Positions 6,741-13,771 of a stretch of DNA of 34,025 bases are shown here, piece after piece (position 1 is the stretch's first letter; every line of letters starts with the position of its first letter). The notes beneath the pieces are model-generated. The model was not told where the DNA came from and made no database searches. It saw only the letters and a program-made list of their open reading frames with translations. The translations under genes and the position numbers were made by a program. The DNA comes from an uncultured Prevotellaceae bacterium (GTDB lineage: Bacteria > Bacteroidota > Bacteroidia > Bacteroidales > Bacteroidaceae): contig CAMHEL010000021.1 of assembly GCA_946184125.1 (NCBI GenBank), positions 1-34,025 of the forward strand, written 5' to 3'.

Positions 6741-9085
6741 GCCTGGGCAGAGAGTTGCTGATGCATGTTGGCAGCTGCAGCACGACCGTCGCCCATGGCG
6801 AGGATGACGGTGGCACCGCCACGCACGATGTCGCCTCCGGCGAAGAGACCGCTGCGCGACGACTGCATGTGCTCATCGACCACGATGGTGTTCTTGCGGC
6901 CCAGTTCCAGGCCCTCGACACTCTTGGGTACAAGGGGGTTGGGCGACACACCGATGGCGACAATCACCTGGTCGACATCGATGGTCTTCGTCTCACCCGT
7001 AGGCTCCGGGCGTCGGCGGCCGCTGGCATCGGGCTCGCCGAGGCGCATCACCTCGAGCACGGCCTGTTTCACGGCACCCTTCTCATCGCCGATATACTCG
7101 ATGGGGTTGTGAAGGGTGAGGAAGTCGATGCCTTCCTCCTTGGCGTGCTTCACCTCCTCGAGACGTGCGGGCATCTCTGCCTCGCTGCGGCGATAGACGA
7201 GAGTGACCTTCGCGCCGAGACGCTTGGCGGTGCGCACCGAGTCCATGGCGGTGTTGCCACCACCCACCACCATCACGTTCTTGGCGGGGTTGATGGGGGT
7301 GTCGGACGTGGGATTGGCGGCATCCATCAGGTTGACGCGCGTCAGATACTCGTTCGACGACATGATGTTGATGAGGTTCTCGCCGGGGATGTCCATGAAG
7401 TTGGGAAGTCCTGCACCCGAGCCGACGAAGATGCCCTTGAAGCCGTCGGCCTCCAACTGCTGGATGCTGATGGTCTTGCCCACGATGCAGTCGGTCTGGA
7501 AGTGGACACCCATCTTGCGGAGGTTGTCAATCTCCACGTCGACGATGCGGTTGGGCAGACGGAACTCGGGGATTCCGTATTTCAGCACGCCTCCAATCTC
7601 ATGCAGAGCCTCGAAGACATAGACCTCGTAGCCGAGTTTCACCATGTCGCCGGCAAAGCTGAGGCCAGCAGGTCCGGAACCCACCACGGCCACCTTGATG
7701 CCGTTTGAGGGTGCAATGTCGGGAATGCTCATGTTGCCGCTCTCGCGCTCGAAGTCGGCGGCGAAACGCTCCAGGTAGCCGATGGCGACGGCCTGGCTGC
7801 CCATCTTCAGGTGCATGCATCGTGCCTCGCACTGCTTCTCCTGAGGACAGACACGGCCACAGACAGCGGGTAGGGCAGAGGTGTTCTTCAGCACCTTGGC
7901 AGCTGCGAGGAACTGTCCGCGCTCGATGTTTTTGATGAATGAGGGGATATCGACATTGACGGGGCAACCCTCCACGCATGTTGGCTTGGCGCAGTCGAGG
8001 CAGCGCTTGGCCTCGGTGAGCGCCATCTCCTTGGTGAGGCCGATGTTGACCTCTTCCAGTCGTGTGGTGGCACGGTAGACGGGGTCGAGCTCAGGCATGA
8101 TGACGCGTGGAATGGTGGTGCGCTCCTTGGCCTTCATCGAAGCGCGGAGTGCCTTGCGCCACTCGGCGTTGCGGTCGGTGAGTACCTCTATGGTGTCGTT
8201 GGTGGGGTCGTCGTCCATCACCACGTCGGTGTTCTCCACCACGGCGGTGCTGTCGTCGCCTCCGAGGTGCTGTTCGAAGTGCTCCATCTCCTCCTGCTCG
8301 GCACCCTTGAATGTGCCCATGCGCTTGAACATCTCGTCCCAGTCGACAAGGCGGCCGTCGAACTCAGGTCCGTCGATGCACACAAACTTGGTCTTGCCGC
8401 CGATGGTGAGTCGGCAGGCACCGCACATGCCTGTGCCATCGACCATGATGGTGTTGAGCGACACATCGGTGGGGATGTCGTATTTCTGGGTGAGGAGGCA
8501 GCAGAACTTCATCATGATGGGAGGTCCGATGGCAAACACCTTGTCGATGTGCTCCTGCTTGATGAACTTCTCGATGCCAATGGTGACGACACCTTTCTCG
8601 CCGTAGCTTCCGTCGTCGGTCATGATGATGGTCTCGTCGCTGCTCTCCCTGACCTGCTGCTCAAGGATGATGAGGTCTTTGCTGCGCCCTGCGATGACGC
8701 TGAGCACGCGGTTGCCTGCGGCTTTGAGTGCGCGGATGATGGGAAGCATGGGAGCGACACCCACGCCGCCTCCAGCGCACACCACGGTGCCGAAGTTCTC
8801 GATGTGGGTGGGGTTGCCGAGCGGGCCCACCACGTCGGTGATGTACTCGCCCTCGTTGAGGTTGCAGAGCTTCGTTGACGACAGTCCCACTTTCTGCACC
8901 ACCAGGGTGATGGTGCCGCGGGTGATGTCGGCATCGGCGATGGTAAGAGGCATGCGTTCGCCCTTCTTGCCCACACGGACGATGACGAAGTTGCCTGCCT
9001 TGCGGCTTTTCGCGATGAGCGGAGCCTCAATCTCAAAGAGAAAAACCTTCTCTGAAAACTGTTCTTTTCTGATGATTTTATTCAT
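6737..9085 (-). CDS. Nfn/SudAB-type fusion: ferredoxin-NADP reductase subunit plus GltD-like NADPH-dependent oxidoreductase
   Basis: A single 782-residue chain joins two normally separate subunits. Residues 1-280 are a ferredoxin:NADP reductase/PyrK-like module with a GGGVGVAPM nucleotide loop (about 105-113). It ends in a [2Fe-2S] site made of Asp216 plus Cys221, Cys224 and Cys236, the Asp-plus-three-Cys pattern known for NfnA. Residues about 300-782 are GltD/NfnB-like. They contain two [4Fe-4S] sites (Cys362, 365, 370, 374 and Cys409, 413, 419, 423), an FAD-binding GSGPAG loop near 469, an NADPH-binding VVGGGNTAMD loop and a C-terminal FAD motif GLFAGGDIV. Related enzymes bifurcate electrons between NADH, NADPH and ferredoxin, or act as sulfide dehydrogenase. 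Databases often label such fusions glutamate synthase small subunit, but no large subunit is present here. It starts 18 nt after serS. Confidence 0.9.
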   Translation of the reverse strand: MNKIIRKEQFSEKVFLFEIEAPLIAKSRKAGNFVIVRVGKKGERMPLTIADADITRGTITLVVQKVGLSSTKLCNLNEGEYITDVVGPLGNPTHIENFGTVVCAGGGVGVAPMLPIIRALKAAGNRVLSVIAGRSKDLIILEQQVRESSDETIIMTDDGSYGEKGVVTIGIEKFIKQEHIDKVFAIGPPIMMKFCCLLTQKYDIPTDVSLNTIMVDGTGMCGACRLTIGGKTKFVCIDGPEFDGRLVDWDEMFKRMGTFKGAEQEEMEHFEQHLGGDDSTAVVENTDVVMDDDPTNDTIEVLTDRNAEWRKALRASMKAKERTTIPRVIMPELDPVYRATTRLEEVNIGLTKEMALTEAKRCLDCAKPTCVEGCPVNVDIPSFIKNIERGQFLAAAKVLKNTSALPAVCGRVCPQEKQCEARCMHLKMGSQAVAIGYLERFAADFERESGNMSIPDIAPSNGIKVAVVGSGPAGLSFAGDMVKLGYEVYVFEALHEIGGVLKYGIPEFRLPNRIVDVEIDNLRKMGVHFQTDCIVGKTISIQQLEADGFKGIFVGSGAGLPNFMDIPGENLINIMSSNEYLTRVNLMDAANPTSDTPINPAKNVMVVGGGNTAMDSVRTAKRLGAKVTLVYRRSEAEMPARLEEVKHAKEEGIDFLTLHNPIEYIGDEKGAVKQAVLEVMRLGEPDASGRRRPEPTGETKTIDVDQVIVAIGVSPNPLVPKSVEGLELGRKNTIVVDEHMQSSRSGLFAGGDIVRGGATVILAMGDGRAAAANMHQQLSAQA

Positions 9086-9103
9086 GGCGTATTGGGTTCT
9101 TTC

Positions 9104-10396
9104 CTATTCAAAGTTCTTGTCGTCGAGCATCTCAAATCCGCAGTAGGGCACGAGCACCGAGGGTACACGGATGCCGTCGGCTGTCTGGTTGTTCTCGAGG
9201 ATGGCCGCCACGATGCGTGGCAGGGCGAGAGCGGAACCGTTGAGCGTATGGCAGAGCTCAATCTTCTTGTCGTCGGCATGGCGGTAGCGGCACTTCAGGC
9301 GGTTGGCCTGATAGCTCTCGAAGTTGGACACCGACGACACCTCGAGCCAGCGCTGCTGTGCGGCGCTCCAAATCTCGAAGTCGTAGCAGAGCGACGAGGT
9401 GAAGCTCATGTCGCCGCCACAGAGGCGGAGGATGTGGTAGGGCTGTTCCAGTTTCTTCATGAGGCCCTCGACGTGGTCGAGCATCTCATTGAGGCTCTCG
9501 TAGGAGTGCTGCGGGGTGTCGATGCGCACAATCTCCACCTTGTCGAACTGGTGCAGGCGGTTGAGGCCTCGGACGTCCTTGCCGTAGCTGCCAGCCTCGC
9601 GGCGGAAGCATCCGGAATAGGCGCAGCGCTTGATGGGCAGCTGGCTCTCGTCGAGGATGACGTCGCGGAAGATGTTGGTCACAGGAACTTCGGCTGTGGG
9701 GATGAGGTAGAGGTTGTCGAGGTTGCAGTGATACATCTGTCCCTCCTTGTCGGGCAACTGTCCGGTGCCATAGCCCGATGCCTCGTTGACGACGTAGGGT
9801 GGCTGCACCTCCAGGTATCCGCTCTTGCGTGCCTCTTCGAGGAAGAATGCCTCAAGTGCACGCTGGAAGCGTGCCATCTTGCCGATATAGACAGGGAAGC
9901 CGCTGCCCGTGATTTTCACGCCAAGGTCGAAGTCGATGAGGTTGTATTTCTTACAAAGGTCCCAGTGGCAGAGTGCGTCTTCGGGCAGCTGTGGTTTGAT
10001 ACCACCTTCCTTCACCACGACGTTTCCCGATGCATCGTCGCCATCGGGCACTGACTCATGAGGGATGTTGGGGATGGTGCACAGATGTGCGGTGAGGTCG
10101 CGCTCGGCGGTGGCCATGATGTCCTCCAGTTCCTTGACGCGGCTCTTCAGCTGTCCGACGGCCTGCTTGGCAGCGTCGGCTTCCTCGCGCTTGCCCTGTT
10201 TCATGAGGGCACCAATCTCGGAAGCCATCTGCTTGGCCTTGTTCTTCGTGGCATCAAGCTCGCGCTGTGCCTCACGGCGGCGGAGGTCGATGGCAAGGGC
10301 TTTTTCCACAGCCTCGCGGGCATTGTGGAACCGCTTCTTCTCGAGGCCTTTGATGACACGCTCTGTCTCTTCGGTAATCAGTTTCAATGTAAGCAT
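9104..10396 (-). CDS. serS: Seryl-tRNA synthetase
   Basis: This 430-residue class II aminoacyl-tRNA synthetase charges tRNA-Ser, and tRNA-Sec where present, with serine. The N-terminal 100 residues form the long antiparallel coiled-coil arm that grips the tRNA variable arm and are rich in Lys, Arg and Glu. The catalytic domain shows PTAEVPV (the TxE motif binding serine), motif 2 around CFRREAGSYGKDVRGLNRLHQF, and motif 3 in HTLNGSALALPRIVAAILE near the C-terminus. The start MLTLKLITEETERVIKGL is the usual one for Bacteroidota SerS, and the length is normal. It follows rpmA after an 83-nt gap containing a GC-rich hairpin and leads directly into the Nfn-like gene. Confidence 0.97.
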   Translation of the reverse strand: MLTLKLITEETERVIKGLEKKRFHNAREAVEKALAIDLRRREAQRELDATKNKAKQMASEIGALMKQGKREEADAAKQAVGQLKSRVKELEDIMATAERDLTAHLCTIPNIPHESVPDGDDASGNVVVKEGGIKPQLPEDALCHWDLCKKYNLIDFDLGVKITGSGFPVYIGKMARFQRALEAFFLEEARKSGYLEVQPPYVVNEASGYGTGQLPDKEGQMYHCNLDNLYLIPTAEVPVTNIFRDVILDESQLPIKRCAYSGCFRREAGSYGKDVRGLNRLHQFDKVEIVRIDTPQHSYESLNEMLDHVEGLMKKLEQPYHILRLCGGDMSFTSSLCYDFEIWSAAQQRWLEVSSVSNFESYQANRLKCRYRHADDKKIELCHTLNGSALALPRIVAAILENNQTADGIRVPSVLVPYCGFEMLDDKNFE

Positions 10397-10418
10397 TGGT
10401 GTGTACGTTTTAGCAGAA

Positions 10419-10442
10419 ATCCCACCTCTTGCGGGGCGGGAT
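10419..10442 (-). terminator. GC-rich hairpin between rpmA and serS (possible weak terminator or processing site)
   Basis: On the minus strand an 8-bp stem (ATCCCGCC with GGTGGGAT, one G-U pair) closes an 8-nt loop and is followed by TTTCTGCT, a weak U-tract. It may lower expression of serS and later genes relative to the two ribosomal protein genes. Termination is inferred. Confidence 0.45.
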
Positions 10443-10479
10443 CCTGGTGTTTGTTTGGAATAGTTGTCTTGTTGGATGG

Positions 10480-10743
10480 TTATGCCTGTGCGTCGGGTAT
10501 CACAGACACATAACTCTTGTTTTGGGCTCCCTTGCGGAAATTCACGGTGCCGTCAACAAGAGCGTAGAGTGTATCGTCTTTGCCGATACCTACATTCTCG
10601 CCGGGGTTGTGCTTCGTGCCGCGCTGGCGGACGATGATGTTGCCTGCAATCACTCGCTGGCCACCCCAGATTTTCACGCCGAGTCGCTGTGCTGCTGACT
10701 CGCGGCCGTTTTTCGAACTACCTACACCTTTTTTATGTGCCAT
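10480..10743 (-). CDS. rpmA: 50S ribosomal protein L27
   Basis: The 87-residue protein begins [16 protein letters not shown] and continues with [19 protein letters not shown] and [21 protein letters not shown], the diagnostic L27 sequence. L27 sits near the peptidyl transferase centre, and its flexible N-terminus reaches toward the P-site tRNA. There is no N-terminal extension of the kind cleaved in Firmicutes. The C-terminal tail is slightly divergent and Ala-rich, as is common in the family. It lies 18 nt after rplU, the standard L21-L27 pair. Confidence 0.98.
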   Translation of the reverse strand: MAHKKGVGSSKNGRESAAQRLGVKIWGGQRVIAGNIIVRQRGTKHNPGENVGIGKDDTLYALVDGTVNFRKGAQNKSYVSVIPDAQA

Positions 10744-10761
10744 TTCTTAGTCCTCCTAGTT

Positions 10762-11079
10762 TTAGCCGATAATTGATTTGATTTCCACTTGTGTGTACTG
10801 AGCACGATGGCCGTTCTTCTTGCGGGAATCCTTGCGACGCTTCATCTTGAAGACAATCACCTTGTCGCCCTTGACCAGAGGCTTCAGCACCTCACATACT
10901 ACTTTTGCCCCCTCTACAGTCGGGGCACCTACTGTCACAGCTCCGTCGTTATCGACCAGGAGCACTTTCTCAAACTCAACAGACTGGCCTTCCTCCACAT
11001 CTTTCATGTGGTGGACGAAGAGCTTCTTGCCCTGCTCGGCCTTGAACTGCTGACCCTGAATTTCTACAATTGCGTACAT
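10762..11079 (-). CDS. rplU: 50S ribosomal protein L21
   Basis: The 105-residue protein begins [20 protein letters not shown] and contains [13 protein letters not shown] and [28 protein letters not shown], the conserved L21 core and basic 23S rRNA-binding end. It is first in a six-gene operon (rplU, rpmA, serS, Nfn-like fusion, DUF486, ttcA). A promoter -7 element lies 87 nt upstream and the leader contains a perfect hairpin that may serve autoregulation. Confidence 0.98.
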   Translation of the reverse strand: MYAIVEIQGQQFKAEQGKKLFVHHMKDVEEGQSVEFEKVLLVDNDGAVTVGAPTVEGAKVVCEVLKPLVKGDKVIVFKMKRRKDSRKKNGHRAQYTQVEIKSIIG

Positions 11080-11115
11080 TTTTTTTATTGAGATAACAGG
11101 TTCTTCCGCAAGGCG

Positions 11116-11132
11116 GTCGGCACCGCGCCGAC
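11116..11132 (-). promoter_or_regulatory. Hairpin in the rplU 5' leader
   Basis: GTCGGC (11116-11121) pairs perfectly with GCCGAC (11127-11132) around a 5-nt loop. It sits in the predicted 80-nt leader of the L21-L27 mRNA, about 36 nt before the start codon. Ribosomal protein leaders often bind their own product; that role is inferred here. Confidence 0.4.
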
Positions 11133-11165
11133 ACTTGTTAAAGCCTCCACGGACTAAATCGGCTG

Positions 11166-11173
11166 CAAAATTA
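11166..11173 (-). promoter_or_regulatory. Promoter -7 element for the rplU operon
   Basis: The minus strand reads TAATTTTG, matching the Bacteroidota -7 consensus TAnnTTTG. No good TTTG is found at -33, so the assignment rests on the -7 box and its position. The predicted start is about 11160, giving an 80-nt leader. Confidence 0.55.
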
Positions 11174-11313
11174 CTCTTTTTTCCTCACATATTCTCATTT
11201 CGCCTCTTTTTTAAGCCTATCTTTAACAGATTTTAACCACGGTGATATGTTTGAGTAATTCGCTAAGTCATCAATTCTTTTTAATAAGTAAGTAATCTTA
11301 ATTGTCTATTTAT

Positions 11314-11343
11314 CATCTTAAGAGGGAACATCTTAAGAGGGAA
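11314..11343 (+). repeat. Two tandem copies of a 15-bp unit
   Basis: CATCTTAAGAGGGAA occurs at 11314-11328 and again at 11329-11343 without interruption, 20 bp before the decayed gene at 11363. Function is unknown. Confidence 0.9.
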
Positions 11344-11362
11344 CAGCTGTTTTGTAGCTATC

Positions 11363-11686
11363 ATGTTTCTTTTAGTTTGTTGTGCCACGGCATTTGGACT
11401 AACATTTCATTTTGAGAGCATCAGGTACAAGGATAGTACCGGCAGGGACGAGCTTTCTTCTGGTTTCACATCTTGGGAATTCAGAGGGAATGATCTCATA
11501 CGGCATTTGGGGAATGGAATGAAACTTTATTGGCAGTTTCATCATAACGATGGTTCGTATGCCGTATAATGATAGTCACAGATAATTTTGATTACCTACG
11601 AATACACTTGCTCATTTTGTGACGGTACTGGTAGGGTAAAAAGGCATGTCTTGGGGGGCGGCATCAATACCACCGTTCGCATATAG
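11363..11686 (+). pseudogene. Probable decayed secreted protein gene with a CxxCxGxG zinc-finger-like tail
   Basis: An ATG frame of 68 codons (11363-11569) encodes a hydrophobic signal-like start (MFLLVCCATAFGLTF) and a mature-looking segment FHFESIRYKDSTGRD. It ends in three consecutive in-frame stops (TAA TGA TAG, 11567-11575). The same frame then reopens and reads TCSFCDGTGRVKRHVLGGG before a stop at 11684-11686; CSFCDGTGR is a DnaJ-type CxxCxGxG motif. Small secreted Bacteroidota proteins with such C-terminal motifs are usually much longer, so I infer an internal deletion plus stops. The block around 11568-11600 also resembles a sequence at 30035-30068, which may mark what was inserted or deleted. 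Alternatively the first 68 codons are a genuine small gene and the zinc motif is chance. Confidence 0.35.
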
Positions 11687-11690
11687 ACAT

Positions 11691-11723
11691 AAAAAAAGCG
11701 ATGACCTTCGCAGGCGACCGCTT
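11691..11723 (-). terminator. Intrinsic terminator of the candidate small RNA
   Basis: On the minus strand AAGCG pairs with CGCTT (11719-11723 and 11696-11700), with an inner CCT/AGG stem and tetraloop, and runs directly into seven Ts (11697-11691). No minus-strand protein gene ends here. Confidence 0.6.
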
Positions 11724-11780
11724 CGAATCTTCAATAGGTATTAGTTTTTTTTAAGGTAAAAAGATTGTTTTCAGGATAAC
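11691..11780 (-). ncRNA. Candidate small RNA of about 90 nt
   Basis: A complete promoter (TTTG, 20 nt, TACCTTTG; 11785-11816) lies about 90 nt before an intrinsic terminator (11691-11723) on the minus strand, with no open reading frame of useful length between them. The body is A-rich in its 5' half and contains the terminator hairpin in its 3' half, the usual architecture of a trans-acting small RNA. I do not recognise it as 6S, SRP, tmRNA or RNase P RNA; the size and motifs do not fit these. The exact 5' end is inferred from promoter geometry. It could instead be a short attenuated leader that lost its downstream gene. Confidence 0.5.
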
Positions 11781-11784
11781 GCCG

Positions 11785-11816
11785 CAAAGGTAAAACTTTT
11801 TTGTGGATGCTGCAAA
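11785..11816 (-). promoter_or_regulatory. Promoter of the candidate small RNA
   Basis: The minus strand carries TTTG (11816-11813), a 20-nt spacer and TACCTTTG (11792-11785), a full match to the Bacteroidota sigma factor consensus. The predicted start is about 11780. Confidence 0.65.
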
Positions 11817-12161
11817 CGTTTTTTTTATAATTTTTCAACGGCTTTTTTTCTGTGTGCCCACACAATCATAAATTTAACAAAATTTAAATAATTTAACTGT
11901 GTAATCGTTTGTTCAAATAGGTTTTTTTAGGTTTGAAATTTGAGAATTGAGCTTGATGATAGATTTAGTTTTTAGCCCCAGCACGATAGATATTTGTTCT
12001 ATAGGGCATAGTTCGACTCGTTTTGCCATCGCGTGCTGTATCACGGTGCTTGACTTTTTATGTTGCCACTCTCATTTTTGCTTTAATTCCAACGATGACA
12101 GAGCAGAAGGAGCGATGAAATCTTTCGAAACGTTAAAAGTGGAGGTTTTTAGCAAGTTTTA
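11817..12161. other. AT-rich spacer without a supportable gene
   Basis: This stretch has long T and A runs near 11818-11835 and 11870-11935. It contains a TTG-initiated 75-codon frame on the plus strand (11947-12174) and a 38-codon ATG frame on the minus strand (12029-11913). Neither has a credible start context or recognisable product. Nothing else was identified. Confidence 0.6.
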
Positions 12162-12193
12162 TTTGTGGAAATGAAAAAAATCAACTAATTTTG
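12162..12193 (+). promoter_or_regulatory. Promoter of the tetR-fabG-rluA-like operon
   Basis: TTTG (12162-12165), a 20-nt spacer and TAATTTTG (12186-12193) match the Bacteroidota consensus exactly. The predicted start is near 12199, which gives an unusually long leader of about 170 nt before the tetR ATG. Confidence 0.7.
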
Positions 12194-12243
12194 CACATGT
12201 CCTAATGCGTGTGCAAAACAGCCGCTTGAAGACCATATCAGAT

Positions 12244-12283
12244 GTACACCAGACGGAGAAGTACACCAGACGGAAAGGTACAC
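12244..12283 (+). promoter_or_regulatory. GTACAC direct repeats in the tetR leader (possible operator)
   Basis: GTACACCAGACGGA occurs at 12244-12257 and 12261-12274, and a third GTACAC follows at 12278-12283, all with a strict 17-bp period. They lie about 45-85 nt downstream of the predicted transcription start and 85 nt before the TetR start codon. Autoregulator binding is plausible but inferred. TetR sites are usually palindromes; a weak one (GCAC, 7 nt, GTGC at 12330-12344) lies nearby. Confidence 0.45.
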
Positions 12284-12368
12284 ATTATATATTATTTATA
12301 GTCATAGTTCATACAGATTAAAAAATGGAGCACGCCTAAGGTGCGTATATCAGAAAGAGAGGATTATT

Positions 12369-12959
12369 ATGTCGATTTCAAAAACCAGACAATTGCTTGT
12401 GGATGTGGCGCGGCAGTTGTTTGCCAAGAAAGGACTTGAGAGCACCACGATGAACGACATCGCCGTCGCCTCGAAAAAAGGGCGGCGAACACTCTACACG
12501 TATTTCAAGAGCAAGGAAGACATCTACTCGGCCGTCATCGAGTCGGAGTTGGAGCGACTGTCGGATAAGCTCGACGAGGTGGCTGCCAAAAAGATACAAC
12601 CTCAGGACAAAATCATTGAGCTCATCTACACCCATCTCAACATGATTAAGGAGACGGTGGTGCGCAACGGCAATCTTAGGGCGGAGTTCTTCCGGAACAT
12701 CTGGATGGTGGAGAAAATACGCAAGAATTTCGATGAGGACGAGATCGAACTCTTCAGGAAGGTGTATGCCGAGGGTAAGGCCGAGGGAGAGTTTGACATC
12801 GAGAATGTGGAGCTTGTCGCCGACATCACACACTACTGCATCAAAGGACTTGAGGTGCCCTACATCTACGGCAGGTTGGGGCATGGGCTCACCGTGGAGA
12901 CCAGCAGGCCGCTCGTCGCCAAGGTCGTCTATGGAGCCCTGGGAAAAAGTCTGAAATGA
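12369..12959 (+). CDS. TetR/AcrR family transcriptional regulator
   Basis: The 196-residue protein has an N-terminal helix-turn-helix (about residues 10-55) with TTMNDIAVASKKGRRTLYTYF followed by KSKEDIYSAVI, the standard TetR DNA-binding signature. The remaining 140 residues form the helical ligand-binding and dimerisation domain, which is variable and does not reveal the ligand. It is first in an operon with fabG (54 nt downstream) and an RluA-like gene. Control of membrane lipid synthesis in response to an acyl or lipophilic ligand is a reasonable guess from context only. Direct repeats in its own leader suggest autoregulation. The start is at the ATG behind a purine-rich GAAAGAGAGG stretch (12353-12362). 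Confidence 0.93.
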   Translation: MSISKTRQLLVDVARQLFAKKGLESTTMNDIAVASKKGRRTLYTYFKSKEDIYSAVIESELERLSDKLDEVAAKKIQPQDKIIELIYTHLNMIKETVVRNGNLRAEFFRNIWMVEKIRKNFDEDEIELFRKVYAEGKAEGEFDIENVELVADITHYCIKGLEVPYIYGRLGHGLTVETSRPLVAKVVYGALGKSLK

Positions 12960-13013
12960 CAAAGTCAGGATATACGGATTTTATTTATAACCCTTTATAA
13001 ATCACAAGAAAAA

Positions 13014-13760
13014 ATGGAATTATTAAAAGGAAAGACTGCGCTGATCACTGGTGCAGCAAGAGGCATTGGAAAAGCCATCGCGCTGAAATTCGCTTCCGAG
13101 GGAGCCAATGTGGCATTCACTGATATTGTCATCGATGAGAATGGAAAGGCCACCGAGGCCGAACTGGCCGCATTGGGCGTGAAGGCGAAAGCATACGTGA
13201 GCGACGCGTCGGACTTCGCCCAGACCGAAGAAGTGGTGAAGCAGATACATGCAGACTTCGGGCGCATCGACATCCTGGTCAACAATGCCGGCATCACACG
13301 CGACGGACTGATGCTCCGCATGACCGAGGCACAGTGGGACCTGGTGATTAAGGTCAACCTCAAGTCGGCATTCAATTTCATCCACGCCTGCACACCCATC
13401 ATGATGCGCCAGCGTGGTGGAAGCATCATCAACATGTCGTCGGTGGTCGGTGTCCACGGCAATGCCGCACAGTGCAACTACGCCGCTTCGAAGGCCGGTC
13501 TCATCGCGCTCGCCAAGAGCATCGGACAGGAGATGGGCAGCCGTGGCATACGTGCCAACGCCATCGCCCCCGGATTCATCGACACTGCCATGACACAGCA
13601 GCTCTCCGAGGATATCCGCAAGGAGTGGATTAGCAAGATACCCCTCCGCCGTGGAGGAACGGTCGACGACATCGCCAATGTGGCCACCTTCCTTGCCAGT
13701 GACATGTCATCGTATGTCACAGGGCAGGTCATTCAGGTCGACGGCGGCATGAACATGTAG
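13014..13760 (+). CDS. fabG: 3-oxoacyl-[ACP] reductase (SDR family)
   Basis: The 248-residue short-chain dehydrogenase probably reduces 3-oxoacyl-ACP to 3-hydroxyacyl-ACP with NADPH in fatty acid elongation. The cofactor loop TGAARGIG is at residues 12-19, the NNAG motif at 90-93, catalytic Ser143 in MSSVVG, and the Tyr156/Lys160 pair in YAASK. The C-terminal end FLASDMSSYVTGQVIQVDGGMNM is the typical FabG ending that helps the tetramer form. Length and motifs match FabG best among SDRs, although another SDR reductase cannot be excluded because no other fab genes are nearby. It is expressed from the tetR promoter, and the RluA-like gene starts 11 nt after its stop. Confidence 0.92.
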   Translation: MELLKGKTALITGAARGIGKAIALKFASEGANVAFTDIVIDENGKATEAELAALGVKAKAYVSDASDFAQTEEVVKQIHADFGRIDILVNNAGITRDGLMLRMTEAQWDLVIKVNLKSAFNFIHACTPIMMRQRGGSIINMSSVVGVHGNAAQCNYAASKAGLIALAKSIGQEMGSRGIRANAIAPGFIDTAMTQQLSEDIRKEWISKIPLRRGGTVDDIANVATFLASDMSSYVTGQVIQVDGGMNM

Positions 13761-13771
13761 GAAACCAGCAG

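Noticed and set aside
9092..10054. 320-codon plus-strand frame opposite serS
   Set aside because: The opposite strand encodes an unmistakable seryl-tRNA synthetase over the same bases.
11913..12029. 38-codon minus-strand ATG frame
   Set aside because: It is short, has no promoter or recognisable motif, and lies in low-complexity AT-rich DNA. It looks slightly protein-like, so a database search could reopen it.
11947..12174. 75-codon plus-strand frame starting with TTG
   Set aside because: It has no start context, a Cys/Ser/His-rich composition unlike neighbours, and it runs across the tetR promoter -33 element.
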